From contig JAADJZ010000032.1 in assembly GCA_011032825.1 (NCBI GenBank), positions 1 through 64,000 of the forward strand: a stretch of 64,000 bases of DNA. The letters run 5' to 3'. Each line of letters starts with the position of its first letter. Position 1 is the first letter of the stretch. The position numbers were made by a program, and so were the translations under genes. Source of the stretch: Massariosphaeria phaeospora (taxonomy: Eukaryota > Ascomycota > Dothideomycetes > Pleosporales). The notes beneath the pieces are model-generated. The model was not told where the DNA came from. It ran no database searches and worked only from the letters and a program-made list of their open reading frames with translations. Positions 24,597-37,090 of the stretch are shown in pieces.

Positions 24597-25865
24597 TGCT
24601 AAAGAAATAATAACGCTAACTATTTTGTTTTATAAAATAGCGCGAAGCTTTGCTTTGTACTAGTTTTTTAATGTAGCTACGTTGCTTATTATTTTTGCGT
24701 CGTACGCAACGTGCATGAATTTCTTATTATACTTTTAAAAAAACATTTTCTTTTGCCTAAAAGCAAAGAGTTAGTTAAGCGCTTTTTGCGCTTGCATGTA
24801 GTTCTAGTAGTACTCGTTAAAGTACTTTTAAAACTTTCTTGCTATTTCGTTATAGTGTTTCTAATACTAAGCGAGTTTAGTAGTAGCTACTTAGTTTATT
24901 AAGCAGTTGTAGATATAGCTGCATAAGTTCTTAATTAAATTCTTGTTATTAAGCATTTTGTTTTTTACCTAGACTTTAAACTGTTTATAGTTTAACTTTG
25001 TTTCGTTAAACTAACCTAGGTTAGACATTTTGTTGCGCTTTGTAATTAGCATAGAAGCTTTTGAAATACTAAAGCGAGTTAGTAGTGTTGCTAGCGCAGC
25101 TTTTTTTTTCTTTTAGAGAATTCAAACTTAATTTTGTAGTATTTCAATAAGTGCCTAAACTCTTGCACTTTCGTTATTAACTAGCTGCTTAGAATTCAAA
25201 AGTTCTACAAAAACTAGCTTTGCTACTAGTAGCTAATCGTTTGTTACTTTTTTAAGTAGTTTTGTTACAAGTTTTGCAACAAATATTTTTATATATGTAG
25301 CTTTCGCTGCATTGAAACGAATTCTTAAGTTTCTACATTAAGTTTGTCGTTGTTTATTAGCTTTTGTAAAGTTTTTTTAATTGCTTCGCTACTTTAGCCT
25401 TCGCTTTTTAGCTTGCAAGCTTTTACAACTAGTATCTAGATACACTTATTCTAAGTACTGTCTATCGTAGCAATTTAGTTTTAAAAACTTTTTTCGCTGC
25501 GTTGTAGAGTTTTTTAGAACTTGCTTTTAACTTTTAAAAGTATTGTACTTTTTGAAAATCTCACGATCTTTACTGCGTAGAAATTAATTGAATTTAAATA
25601 AAAAAGAATCGCCTAGGAAAGCAGGTTCTAGATAAAGAATGTAATAAATTCGATAAAGTTTATTTACAGCAAAAGCGAAGCAACTCTATATACTTTTTGT
25701 TAGGCAGCTATTAGTACTCTATTAAAAGCCTAAAGCGTTTGTAGCTGCAAGCAATATATCGTTAATATACTAAGCTAGCGAGCTTGCGAAGTTTACTCGA
25801 AAAAGTGCGAAGCTTACTTAAACACTATATATTAGCATTGAAATCTACTAAAGTTCTACAACTAA
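24597..25865. repeat. AT-rich region with repeat R (about 25,095-25,775)
   Basis: No readable gene; the 63-codon ORF at 24,711-24,902 looks like chance. The segment about 25,095-25,775 is present again, inverted, at 63,310-63,998, so it belongs to a dispersed repeat (called R here) whose class I cannot name. A TATA-like AAGTATATAAAG in the 63.4 kb copy and its mutated counterpart here could be part of a promoter, but this is speculation. Confidence 0.6.
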
Positions 25866-26642
25866 AGCAATTTATAAAGCGTTTAGCTTATTATATTAAG
25901 CTAAGCACAACGCGCGTACGTGTAAGCAAGTAGTAAAAGTAAACTTTAAATAATATCTTGTATTATATTACTCTACACAAAGCTAAAGTAAGCTATTTTG
26001 CGCTAGAATAAAGTAGTTTTGGTAGAAGCTTAGCAAAAGTAATGCATAAACTTGTCTAATGCACGAACTCGTAAAGTACGTTAAAAGCTAGTTCTAATTA
26101 AAAAAAAAACTTTTTTTTACTTTTTTAAGAAGCCTAGGGTGTAGCATTTAAAAAGAAAACTATTTTAAGCTTATTTAAAGCTACTAGAGTATAGCTTATA
26201 AATCGAAACTAAGTACTTAAACGCTTTAAAAAAGAAACTACTTCTAAGCTTTTATTACTTTCTAAAAGTAACTAGGTTCGTATAAAACGCTTTCTGCGCT
26301 TTGTAGTTTAAACGCTTACAAATAAGTTAAAAAAACTATTCTATACTCTTTACTATTTCTAAGTTTAAAGCAAGCTACTTAACTATAAAAATAATAGTCT
26401 ACAAAAAGCAGTAAACGCTAAAAAAGCATAAAAAAAAAGTAAAGTTTTTAACTTGCAGTAGAAATAGAAGTATTATAGTAGTACTATGTTCTAGTTTCTT
26501 AGAAAAATTAAAAAAGCTTAAGCTTAAAAAGTAGTAAATAAGCGTTTAGATAGAAAGAAAAAGCTCTAGAAAGCTAGTTTAAAAAAGCTAAAAGCCTAAG
26601 CTGCTTTGTACAAGAAAAAAATTGTAGAAAAAAAACGTATTA

Positions 26643-29600
26643 CCGTGTTCGTGCACCTAATGCACGAATTTAGCTAATGCACGCTAAACACTATAAACGC
26701 TTTATTAAAAATAAAGCTATAAAGCTACTTACAATTAATATTATTACAAAATATTCTAGTAGAGTACTATATTAATACTTGCAATTAACTTGTGCTACTT
26801 GTATTTATCTAAAGCTTAACGTTGCAGCTGCTACGCGTTAAAATAGCTAGAGCAGCAAATACGCTTTTTAAAGCTTTTGTAGTATTTCTAGTATTAACGC
26901 TGCGTTTGTAACGCTTTTTGCTTTGTAAAAATAGCTGCAAAGCTTTTTTTTTACTTTTTTGTAAAAATTGTAAAGCTTTTGTAGCGTTGCAAGCTTTTTT
27001 TTTAGCAAGCGCGCTCTGCTGCTTATTCTGCTATTTTCTTTTTTTTTGCTACTTTAGCTGCTTTCTGCGCTATACGCTTTTTCTTTGCAATTTTCTTTTT
27101 GTACAGCTTAGCTGCTTTTTTTAGCTCTACTATCTTTGCTTTTTAAAGTTGCTATTTCTAATTTTTTTACTCTTTAATTAACTAACGAACACGTGCTTTT
27201 TTTACTTTTTTTAGTAACTAGAAAATAGCTCTACTATAATACTTCTAGCGCTATTAAAAGTCTAAAGCTTTGCTTTTCTTTTTACGCTTTTTTTTAATAG
27301 ATAGAGCCTGCTTAAGCCTATTTATTTTATACTTAATTAAGTTATTTTAGACAAATAGGTAGTAGAGTAATTAACAAAGCTTTTGTGTATTTTTACTGCT
27401 TTAATTGCTTACTACAAAGCGTACAAGCTTATTTACCTTTTTTAATCATAATTGCTAAGTAATAATATAGAGTTTTTTTTTTAATTCTTAAGTTTTAGTA
27501 AATTTATTAAAAATAAAAATAAAATTAAGAAGTAATATGCCTGTTGCTCTAAAAGAGCTAAAAATTGTTGATTTTTTAAAGAAAGTTTCTTACGCTTTTT
27601 AAAATAGTAGAAAAAAGTTGCTTTTAGTAATAAAAAAAAAACTTTAGCTTATTTAAAAGTAGTTTGATAGTTTTACTAAGTAAGTAGTTAATAAAAGCTT
27701 AAATATTACTACATTAAGTAGCTAAAGCGTATAAGTTAAATAAAAAAGTAAAATAGCAAAAAAAAATTTGTTTTAATTATAGTAGCTAATAAAATCTATA
27801 GTAATATAAAATCTGTAGCTATTTAAAATTAAAAGTTAATAATATAGTTAAGTTATTTTTTTTGTACAGCAATTAAACACTTGCTTAAGCTAAGCAAGTT
27901 TAATATTGTTATTCGTCTAGCTAAAAAGTAATAAAGTAATAAATACTAAGTGTTTTTTTGCTTAAATATTGTTTACTTAGCTTAATTAAATGCTTTTGTT
28001 AGTAGCTTTATAGATAAAGCTTAAAAGTAAAGCAAATCTATTAGCGTATATACATGCTAGAAGCGTAATCTATGCATAATTTCTATTTTAAATTAATACT
28101 TTAACTTTTTTTTTCTTTTACATTTGTTTACTAATTTTTTTTTTAATTTACTAATAATGCTAATTAAAAAGCTTTTCTCGTTTATATTATAAGTATAACG
28201 AGAATTTATTTAATATTGCTTAATTTTGCTATGTAAAAGATAAAAGTAAAAGCAATAACGTATTAGATTACTACCTTAGTTAGACTATTACCTCGGTTAG
28301 TTTTCTTTGGCACAACTAACTTATTTCAAAGAACATTAAATTAATTGCTATTAAACAAGGAACCTGCGTACGTCGTGCTAGCTTTAGATTTAAAAGCTTT
28401 TTTTGTATTTTTTTAATAGGTTTGAGTATTGTGTTTTGTATTACTATAGTTTCTACAGCGTCGTAGAGCTAGTTGTGCTCTTTTTTAACTCTTTCTACTA
28501 CGCGCTTTCTTTAATAGCTAAAGTACTGTAAACGCTTTAGCAGCTACTTACGCTAATTTGTTACTATACTCTATTGTGCTACTTGTCTAAATTCGCTTCT
28601 GTTTTTGTAATTTTCTTTTTGTTGCTTCTTTAATAGTTTTTTTAAAGCTAGAGATTTGATTGCGCATTAGCTTAACTTAATAAGCTATTTAGTAGAACTC
28701 TTTAACAAGCTAGTTAACTCTATTCTTTAGAGATAATAGAAAGAAACTAAGCTTAGTAGTAATAAGCTTTAATTGCGATTTAAATTTAAGCGTATTAGTT
28801 AGAGTTTTTAACTGCTATAGCGTTTCTAGTGCGAGAAGTAGTAGTAGAGTACGTAGCTATACTTTAAAGCGATTAAAAACTACTTGCGCGTTAATAGAAA
28901 CTAGCTCTAAAACTTTAAAAGCTTTCTTATAGTTCTTTGTTGTAAACACTTTAAAAAACGCGTTTCTAAAAGCTAGCAAAAAGCTTTTTTTGTTAATATA
29001 AAAAACGCGCTAGCGCGCTAAGTCTCAAACGCGTTAAAAGTACTTTAGCTTTAGCAGCAAGAAGCAAACTACATCTAGCAGCTAGAGAATATAGAATAAA
29101 TAAGCTAGCATGCAAAGCGTAAAAATCTTGTTTTTAAAGCAATAGTTTTTAAAATTCTAAAATTAGTAGCTTTTATAGCTGTCTAGAATAAGTAGCTAAT
29201 AATTTTCTATTTAACGCGCTTTTGCATGCGCGTTAAAATGCTTTAACTATTTAAAACTAAAAGCGTTGTTTGTCTAGCTATTCTTAGAAACTAAAAGCTT
29301 TTAATTGCTAGGTATAAAGTTCTTTTCGTACTATGCTAAAATGTAAACGCGCTTTTTGTAGATAATAAAAAGCGAAATCGCGTACTTTGCAGCGCAGATG
29401 CTTTGAATAACTATTACTTACTTCTAATTGCCTAGCTAGATTAGATTAAGTTAAGTACGTTTTTAAAAGCTTATAATAACTTTTATAAACTTAATTACGC
29501 TTATTTAAAAGCTAGTTTTATTAAAGTTGTACACGTTATTCTTGTAGATGCTGTACTTAGCTTTAGTATCTCTAACAAGCTTAAACTACGCGCTATTTAC

Positions 29601-30535
29601 TTTAAAATTATCTTGTTGTATTCTCTGCTAGTTTTTTGCTCGATTAAAAGCTATTTTAAGCTTTTCTAAGCGCGTTACAAATTTTGTAGCTTATTTCTTG
29701 CCTATTAGCTCTTTACTTTGCGCAGCTACTAGTTTATTTTCTATGTTTTCTACTTTAAACAGCTCAAGTTCAAATTCTTGCGAATTAAAGTTAAAGATAT
29801 ATTAAACAATCGTTTGCTTTTTAGTTGTAGTAAGCTTTTAGCAGCTGTTGCGTTTATATTAAAGAAATACAATTTTGTTGTATTAATTACTTAACGTTGT
29901 ATGTAGTACGTTGAATACTTTAGCAACGCGTTAAAAGCTTTGAAATTTGTAATTATAATAGGCAAAAAGAGCAAGCTTAATTTAGCCTTTTTAGTTAAAC
30001 GCTATCGTGTTTTGTTGTTGTAATATATTGCGTTGATAGAGTTAGTAGTGCTCTTAGCAAAAACTAACCAAAGTAATAGTCTAACCGAAGTAATAATCTA
30101 ATACGTTATTTATTTTTTAAATTAGCTTTGTAGCAATTACTATCTATGCTAACTAGCTCTTTAGCTATTGTTAATGCAGAATTTTGTATTATTTTTTTTG
30201 TAAAAGGTATATGTTTTTTTGTAAGTTGTTTAATATATTGCACAAGCTTTTGCTTTTGCTATAAGTTAAGCTTTTGTTAATTGTTTGCAGTAGCTACACG
30301 CGACGCTGTAATACTTTAGTATTTTTGCAATAGTATACTACGATTAATACTACGTCTAGTAGCAATTTCTATATATAAAAAAAATTCTTTTAGCTTTTGC
30401 AATGAAATTTATTAACTGCAGCTTAAATAGAGTTTATAGTAGTAAAGTTGTTGCGTATTAAAAATTAAAAAGTTTTAACGTATTTAGTGTTCGACGTGCA
30501 TTAGCTAAATCCGTACATTAAGTGCACGGACACAG
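26643..30535 (-). mobile_element. Pogo-like transposon P2 (about 2,042 bp net), minus orientation
   Basis: Ends CCGTGTTCGTGCACC and the inverse GTGCACGGACACAG; TA at 26,641-26,642 and 30,536-30,537. It is interrupted by the T element 28,258-30,106. The lysine-rich transposase tail region on the minus strand covers about 26,880-27,330 and aligns with 32,640-33,060 in P3. Both ends carry the same doublet class based on TAATGCACG. Degraded. Confidence 0.82.
28258..30106 (-). mobile_element. Complete family T transposon (1,849 bp), inserted in P2
   Basis: Ends ACGTATTAGATTACTACC and its inverse over about 47 bp; TA at 28,256-28,257 and 30,107-30,108. Same length to the base as the copy at 21,525. 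Interior aligns with the minus-oriented T copies. RIP-degraded with no long ORF. Confidence 0.88.
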
Positions 30536-30838
30536 TAGCGAAGAAAAAGAAAAAAAAAGTAAAAGCTAAGAAAGCTACTAAACGCGCGCGTTAAAAAGAA
30601 GCTAAAGAAGCTAGAAACAATAAAAAAGCTTTTTAAAAGTTTTTAAAAAGTAAGCGCAAAGCATTACGCTTATGTTAGCTAAAAGCTTAGCGTTAAAAAC
30701 GTGTAAGTAGCTTTGTAAGTAGTGCTAAAAGTAGTACTAAGTATGTATTACTTACTTAAGCTACTCTACCTAAGATAAATAGCTATAAACGCTTTATTAA
30801 CTTTTTACATAAATACAAGTAGTACAAGCTATTTAATA

Positions 30839-33279
30839 CCGTGTTTGTATACTTAATGCACGAATTTAGCTAATACACGCCAAATACTAAACACGTTAAA
30901 ACTTTTTAATTTTTAATACGCAACAACTCTACTACTATAAACTCTATTTAAGCTGCAATTAATAAAATCGAATTGCAAAAGCTAAGAGAAATTTTTTTAT
31001 ATACAGAAATTGCTACTAGATAGAGTAGTAAATAGGTATAAGTTAAGTTAAAGTTAAGTTAGCTTACGTAAAACCTTAGTGCTAACTTAACTTATACTTA
31101 CGCTAAAACGTTTTAGCGTAGGTATAGGTTAGGTTAGCATAGACTTCTAAAATTTTATATTTTAATATATTTTCTTTTTATAATTATAACAGCTAGTTAT
31201 AACAAGTTTATTAACCTAAAAGTAGTACCTATAACCTAACTTTAACCTACGCTTTAATTACTTTAACTTAACTTTAACTCTAGGTTTGTGCAACTCTAAC
31301 TTAATTTATACCCAACGATAAGTACTTTCTACCTATTCGCTAGCGTACTACTAGACGTAGTATTAATTGTAGTATACTATTGCGAAAATACTAAAGTGTT
31401 ACAGCGTTGCATGCAGCTACTATAAACAATTAACAAAAGCTTAACTTATAGCAAAAGTAAAAGCTTGTGCAATATATTAAACAATTTACAAAAAAACATA
31501 TACTTTCTACAAAACAAATAATACAAAATTTTGCATTAACAATAGCTAAAGAGCTAGTTAGCAAAAGCTAAGTTACTTACTTTATTAACCAACACAGCAT
31601 TTATTTTATATTACAATAAATAGTTAGCATAGATAGTAATTGCTACAAAGCTAATTTAAAAATTAAATATTGCTTTTACTTTTATCTTTTACATAGCAAA
31701 ATTAAGCAATATTAAATAGATTCTCGTTATACTTACAATATAAACAAAAAAAACTTTTTAATTAGCATTATTAGTAAATTAAAAAAAATATTTAGTAAAC
31801 AAATGTAAAAGAAAAAAAAAGTTAAAGTATTAATTTAATATAGAAATTATGCATAGATTACGCTTCTAGCATGTATACACGCTAATAGATTTGCTTTACT
31901 TTTAAGCTTTATCTATAAAGCTGCTAACAAAAGCATTTAATTAAGCTAAGTAAACAATATCTAAGTAAAAAAAAACTTAGTATTTATTACTTTATTACTT
32001 TTTAGCTAGACGAACAACGATATTAAACTTGCTTAGCTTAAGCAAGTGTTTAATTGCTGTACAAAAAAAAAAACTTAACAATTTTATTAACTTTTAATTT
32101 TAAATAGCTACAGATTTTATATTACTATAGATTTTATTAACTACTATAATCAAAACAATTTTTTTTTTGCTATTTTACTTTTTTATTTAACTTATACGCT
32201 TTAGCTACTTAATGTAGCAATATTTAAGCTTCTATTAACTACCTACTTAGTAAAACTATCAAACTACTTTTAAACAAGCTAAAGTTTTTTTTTTATTACT
32301 AAAAGCAACTTTTTCTACTATTCTAAAAAGCGTAAGAAACTTCTTTTAAAAAATCAACAATTTTTAGCTTTTTTAGAGCAACAGGCATATTACTTTCTAA
32401 TTCTAATTTTATTTTTAATAGATTTACTAAAACTTAAGAATTAAAAGAAAACTTTATATTATTACTTAGCAATTATAATTAAAAAAAGATAAATAAGCTT
32501 GTACGCTTTGTAGTAAGCAATTAAAGTAGTAAAAATATACAAAAGCTTCGTTAATCGCTTTACTACTTATTTGTTTAAAATAACTTAATTAACTACAAAA
32601 TAAATAGGCTTAAGCAAGCTCTATCTATTAAAAAAAAGCGTAAAAAGAAAAGCAAAGCTTTAGACTTTTAATAGCGCTAGAAGTATTATAGTAGAGCTAT
32701 TTTCTAGTTACTAAAAAAAGTAAAAAAAGCACGTGTTCGTTAGTTGATTAAAGAGTAAAAAAATTAGAAATAGCAACTTTAAAAAGCAAAGATAGTAGAG
32801 CTAAAAAAAGCAGCTAAGCTGTACAAAAAGAAAATTGCAAAAAAAAACGTGTAGCGCAAAAAGCAGCTAAAGTAGCAAAAAAAAAAAGATAGTAGAAAAG
32901 GCAGCAAAGCGCGCTTGCTAAAAAAAAGCTTGCAACGCTACAAAAGCTTTACAATTTTTATAAAAAAGTAAAAAAAAAGCTTTGCAGCTATTTTTACAAA
33001 GCAAAAAGCGTTACAAACGTAGCGTTAATACTAAAAATACTATAAAAGCTTTAAAGAGCGTATTTGCTACTCTAGCTATTTTAACGCGTAGCAGCTGCAA
33101 CGTTAAGCTTTAAATAAATATAAGTAGCACAAGTTAATTGCAAGTATTAATATAGTACTTTACTAGAATATCTTGTAATAATATTAATTGTAAGTAGCTC
33201 TATAGCTTTATTTCTAATAGAGCGTTTATAGTGTTCAACGTGTATTAGCTAAATCTATGCATTAAGTACACGAACACGG
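30839..33279 (+). mobile_element. Pogo-like transposon P3, plus orientation, hosting a hAT-type MITE
   Basis: Starts CCGTGTTTGTATAC and ends GTACACGAACACGG; TA at 30,837-30,838 and 33,280-33,281. The MITE 31,021-31,347 plus its 8 bp duplication accounts for 335 bp, leaving about 2,106 bp. The plus-strand lysine-rich transposase tail lies near 32,640-33,060. Inactive. Confidence 0.82.
31021..31347. mobile_element. hAT-type MITE (327 bp) with 8 bp TSD
   Basis: Flanked by CTACTAGA at 31,013-31,020 and 31,348-31,355. The empty site is readable, inverted, in P2 near 30,355-30,385. The ends start TAGAGTAGTAAATAGG and, inverted, TACGCTAGCGAATAGG. An 8 bp duplication is the hallmark of hAT transposition. 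A sister copy of 328 bp lies at 34,546-35,785 (split). Non-coding; the internal AACCTAA-like runs are not telomeric repeats. Confidence 0.88.
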
Positions 33280-33892
33280 TATTATAAACGCAATTACTTT
33301 ACTAAAAAATCTTGCGATAATAGCTATTGTAGTTGTTGCAATAACTTTGTCTTTGTGTAAGTATGTTTTAGTGTTTAGCAAGTATTACGCAACTTCGAGC
33401 ATTACGCGTACGAACACGGTACTATTTTTGCGCACGTGCTACTCGTGTCGCGTAGCGCTCGCAAAATACTAAAACTTTAGATAAGCTACTACTTTTAACG
33501 CGTTATAACTCAACTACTACGGCAGCTATAAAAAACGCGCTTAAAGAAATTAAATCGCTAAATGCAAAAGAAAAACTCTGCTATACTACAATTGCTAATA
33601 AATAAAGTGTAAGCAAAACTACTTTGTTCTAAAAACACCGCGGTTGTTAGGTTTTAGTTAACGCGAAAAACAATACCTAAAGCAAGTTTAACGCACAACA
33701 AAAAGCTAAGCTTGTACGCTATATTAAAAGTTTTAGCAAGCAAGCTTTGCCTTTTACAAAAGATATAATTCAAAATTACGCGTTTTTAGTTGCTAAATAG
33801 CTTGTAAGCTAGGCTTAGGTAACGCGCTTCTTGCACCGAAACAGCTATTATCTCGTTTTAAAATAAACTTCTAGAATAGACGTTTCTTGCTA

Positions 33893-34328
33893 GGCTAGCG
33901 AATAGGTATAGGTTGAGTTAAGGTTGAGTTAGATCCGTACGGACTAGAAAACGAAAATCAAAATCTTTACTTTTTAATATCTTACCTAATACTATAGATA
34001 TACTAATGCAAATTTAACACGTGCTGCAGATATATAAACACAATTATACATAAAATTATTAGAGAATTCTACCTAGTCTAGAGTATATTTCATTTATCTT
34101 TTATAGATTTAATAAATAAAAAGCTATATTAAAGAAGCTAGACTAGCTAGAATTCTCTAATAATTTTATATATAATTGTGTTTATATATCTGCAGCACGT
34201 GTTAAATTTGCATTAGTATATCTATAGTATTAGGTAAGATATTAAAAAGTAAAGATTTTGATTTTCGTTTTCTAGTTCGTGCGGATCTGACCTAACCTTA
34301 ACTCAACTTATACCTATTCGCTAGCCTA
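33893..34328. mobile_element. Palindromic MITE (436 bp)
   Basis: Two arms of about 180-200 bp that are near-perfect inverted complements, starting TAGGCTAGCGAATAGG and ending CCTATTCGCTAGCCTA, with a short unique centre. The first ~40 bp resemble the ends of the 327 bp hAT-type MITEs, so they may share a transposase source. I could not find a clean 8 bp TSD (flanks tttcttgc and ttttaaaa). A copy at 62,872 has the centre in the opposite orientation. Confidence 0.8.
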
Positions 34329-34545
34329 TTTTAAAATTCTTGCTACAAAGCTAATTTAAACGTTAAGTACAAGCAGTACTTTAACTTGCTGCACTTTAAA
34401 ATAAAAAAGTACAACGTACTTCTCTCTCTAATACTTACAATATAAATAAAAAAAGCTTTATAATTAGTGTTACAAAATGCTTAAAACAAGTGTTTAGTTA
34501 AAACGTTTAAAAGAAAAAGAAAGTAAAAAACTTACTGCAAAATAG

Positions 34546-35785
34546 TAGAGTAGTAAATAGGTATAGGTTGAGTTAAAGTTGAGTTAGCTTACGTAAAACT
34601 CTAGTGCTAACTTAACTTATACCTACGCTAAAACGTTTTTAGCGTAGATATAAGTTAGGTTAGCATAGACCTCTACAATTTTATATTTTAATATATTTTC
34701 TCTTTATAATTATAACAGCTAGTTATAATAGGTTTATTAACCTAAAAGTAGTAACGTACCTTACGGGTAGTCGGGCCACACGGGTTCGCGAGACACTTTT
34801 GCCAAGCAAATTATCTAATATTATAACCTTAATACCTTTTTTAATAGTAGGCCTATTAGAATAATTTATACACTGTTTTAAAGCTCTAAGCTAGGACTTT
34901 AAAATCTACTAAAAATTACCTAAATAGGCTAAGTACTACTAGAGTTTTTAAAGTTTAAAGATAAAGAGCTCGCTTAAGCTCTATACCTAGTATCTAGTAA
35001 AATTCTACTATAATAAACTTTTATATTCTAAAATATTCTTATTTATACTGCAAGTTAGAGTTCTAGAAAGTTTTATAGCGTGTAGCCTAAGATTAAAGCT
35101 ACTAGATAGGTTAGAAAGTAGTTTACTTTCTTTATACTAGCTAAGTATAAATATCTATATATAACTATTAAAACCTAATGTAAAACTACTTAATAATTTA
35201 GTACTTAGTATAATTATACTATATAAGCTTTAAAAAAGTAGTATTATTTAGAGTTATAATAGTACTAATACTTTATACTTAGTAGGTTTTATATATAAGC
35301 TCTAATTCTATTTAATAGCTTTAATTCTAAGCTATATACTATATAACTTTCTAGAACTCTAACTTGCAGTATAAATAAGAATATTTTAGAATATAAAAGT
35401 TTATTATAGTAGAATTCTACTAGATACTAGGTATAGAGCTTAAGCGAGCTCTTTATCTTTAAACTTTAAAAACTCTAGTAGTACTTAGCCTATTTAGGTA
35501 ATTTTTAGTAGATTTTAAAGTCCTAGCTTAGAGCTTTAAAACAGTGTATAAATTATTCTAATAGGCCTACTATTAAAAAAAGTATTAAGGTTATAATATT
35601 AGATAATTTGCTTGGCAAAAGTGTCCCGCGAACTCGTGTGGCCCGACTACCCGTGAGGTACGTTACCTATAACTTAACTTTAACCTACGCTTTAATTACT
35701 CTAACTCAATTTTAACTCTAGGTCTGTGCGACTCTAACTCAACTTATACCCAACGATAGGTACTTTCTACCTATTCGCCAGCGTA
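34546..35785. mobile_element. hAT-type MITE (328 bp net) split by MITE M
   Basis: Flanked by the 8 bp TSD CAAAATAG at 34,538-34,545 and 35,786-35,793. Removing the M element and its TA leaves 328 bp, one base longer than the sister at 31,021. Ends TAGAGTAGTAAATAGG and CGCCAGCGTA. Confidence 0.88.
34754..35663. mobile_element. Foldback MITE M (910 bp) with well preserved ends
   Basis: Ends ACGTACCTTACGGGTAGTCG and inverse over 54 bp with only a few mismatches; TA at 34,752-34,753 and 35,664-35,665. The end sequence is nearly the same as that of the T element at 19,632, so this MITE is probably mobilised by T transposase. Arms of about 320 bp enclose an inner inverted pair (35,076-35,349). The GC-rich ends have escaped most RIP, so it is likely the most recent layer here. 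Confidence 0.88.
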
Positions 35786-36292
35786 CAAAATAGCTTTCGT
35801 AAATAAGTAACTATTCTAGCAACTATTTGTGCAAATAGAACAACGCTGCTGCTTGGCTTTATCTTTGCTAGCGCATCTAGCAACTTGTAGTCTACTTAGG
35901 TAGCTTCTATTAAAGCAAGAAAGCACAACGTGTTTGTAACTTCAACACTATCTAGATAAACGAACAACGACGTTGGATTAGCCTAGTTAGAGCAGGTTTT
36001 CAACCGCAGAACAAAGTAGAAAGCGCGGCGAGAAAGAGAGTAGCGCTTCTTTATCCTTAATAGCTACGGTAGTTACTTTACTATAGAGTTTTTCGAGTAT
36101 TGCAACACTTACAGAATCCTCTTTATAGTATTTCCGCTTTATTTAACCTACTTGCTGCAGCTTTTTAACGTTGTTTGCTTTAAACCTCTTAGCAGCTTCT
36201 ACACTAAAGAGCTTACTACTTACTTTTAGCGGAGCTTTAGAATAACGCCTGTCTACAAGAGAAACTTCTTTCTACTGTTCTAGAGAGCGTAG

Positions 36293-37090
36293 GTGTCTTC
36301 GCTCAAGACTAAGCTTATTAAACGCTTTTTTGAAGCTACTGGTATATGGCCTATAAATCCTAAGCCTGTGCTAAAACGCTTCAAAAGCAAGGAACAGGAG
36401 GAAGGTGAAGCAGCCTCAGTAGCCCTCAGGGAGGTCCCTTGGAGCCGTTTGAACTCTCAAATACGCGCTGCAGTGACCAGTACTATTACTAACGCGTCAA
36501 AGACGCTTTCCCAAACCCTCTACCAACTCTAGGTACAAAACTAACTCTTTTACGATAAGAACAGTGGCCTGCGCGACGCCTTTACTGCTAAGAGAAATCA
36601 CAAAAAGCGCAGGAAGCCTCTCGACTTGCAGCAGCAGCAGGAGTACTATAGTGGTGCTGTCTTCTAGTCACTGCGCAAGCTTTGAGAGGCTCGTGCACGT
36701 AACGCTGTAAAAGAGCAGAAAAAAGAGAAAAAACAGCAGGCAAAAGCTAACTGAAAGGAGCTTTAAGCTGCTGCAAAACTCCTCTAAGAGCAGGAGGCTG
36801 AGGAGAGGCGTGTAGCGAAAGAGGCAGCTAAGGTGGTAAAGGATCAGGAGAAGGCGGCCAAGGCTGCTGACCGCGCGGCCAAAATTGACGCCCAAAACAC
36901 TAAAAAAGCTATACAAAACGCCTCCTCTACCAAGCGAAAAGCCTCAAAAAGGCCTCTGTCGAAGCCCAGGGCAAAGAGAGCTAAAGGCGGCTCTGCAGCT
37001 GTCGCGTCGTCTCTAGACGCTGCACTAGCCGCTCCACCTAAAGTCAACTCTCGGGGCCGCGCAATCGTTTTTCCGAAAAAACATAGATAG
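36293..37090 (+). pseudogene. Pogo-like (DDE_1) transposase C-terminus
   Basis: One reading frame from 36,293 to 37,090, interrupted by several TAG/TGA/TAA codons between 36,530 and 36,790. It begins just before FFEATGIWPINPKPVLKRF, a signature that follows the DDE core in fungal pogo-type transposases. It ends in a long Lys/Ala/Glu-rich tail (open from about 36,794 to 37,090). The reading frame is the least damaged transposase stretch of the window. It belongs to P4. The stops fit C-to-T or G-to-A changes; not functional. Confidence 0.85.

Larger units (their letters stand above)
18964..26081 (+). mobile_element. Family T transposon with several nested and rearranged insertions
   Basis: Left end ACGTACTTTACGAGTTCG at 18,964 (TA 18,962-18,963). 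Right end is its inverse at 26,081 (TA 26,082-26,083). Both ends have the same doublet unit, so they belong to one subfamily. Left body 18,964-19,629 aligns with the start of the copy at 19,632, and 25,870-26,081 aligns with its last ~210 bp. The middle is replaced by T copies, a palindromic MITE arm, a reversed T fragment and an unclassified repeat, so part of the original body is missing. Confidence 0.65.
17522..33419 (+). mobile_element. Outermost family P transposon (P0) hosting many later insertions
   Basis: P-type sequence is seen in plus orientation at 17,522-18,961, 26,084-26,640 (lysine-rich transposase tail), 30,538-30,836 and 33,282-33,419. It ends CGAACACGG at 33,419 with TA at 33,420-33,421. 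Between these parts lie the T complex 18,964-26,081, P2 (26,643-30,535) and P3 (30,839-33,279), each with its own TA pair. The left border at 17,522 carries a P-type doublet that differs from the right-end doublet. The pieces could therefore belong to two copies joined by recombination. Confidence 0.5.

Noticed and set aside
31021..31347. CCTAAC-like runs reminiscent of telomeric repeats
   Set aside because: Irregular, inside a MITE with TSDs; fungal telomeres are regular TTAGGG arrays.
33893..34328. 8 bp TSD for the palindromic MITE
   Set aside because: Flanks tttcttgc and ttttaaaa do not match; a partial ttcttgc match lies 7 bp further out, too weak to claim.
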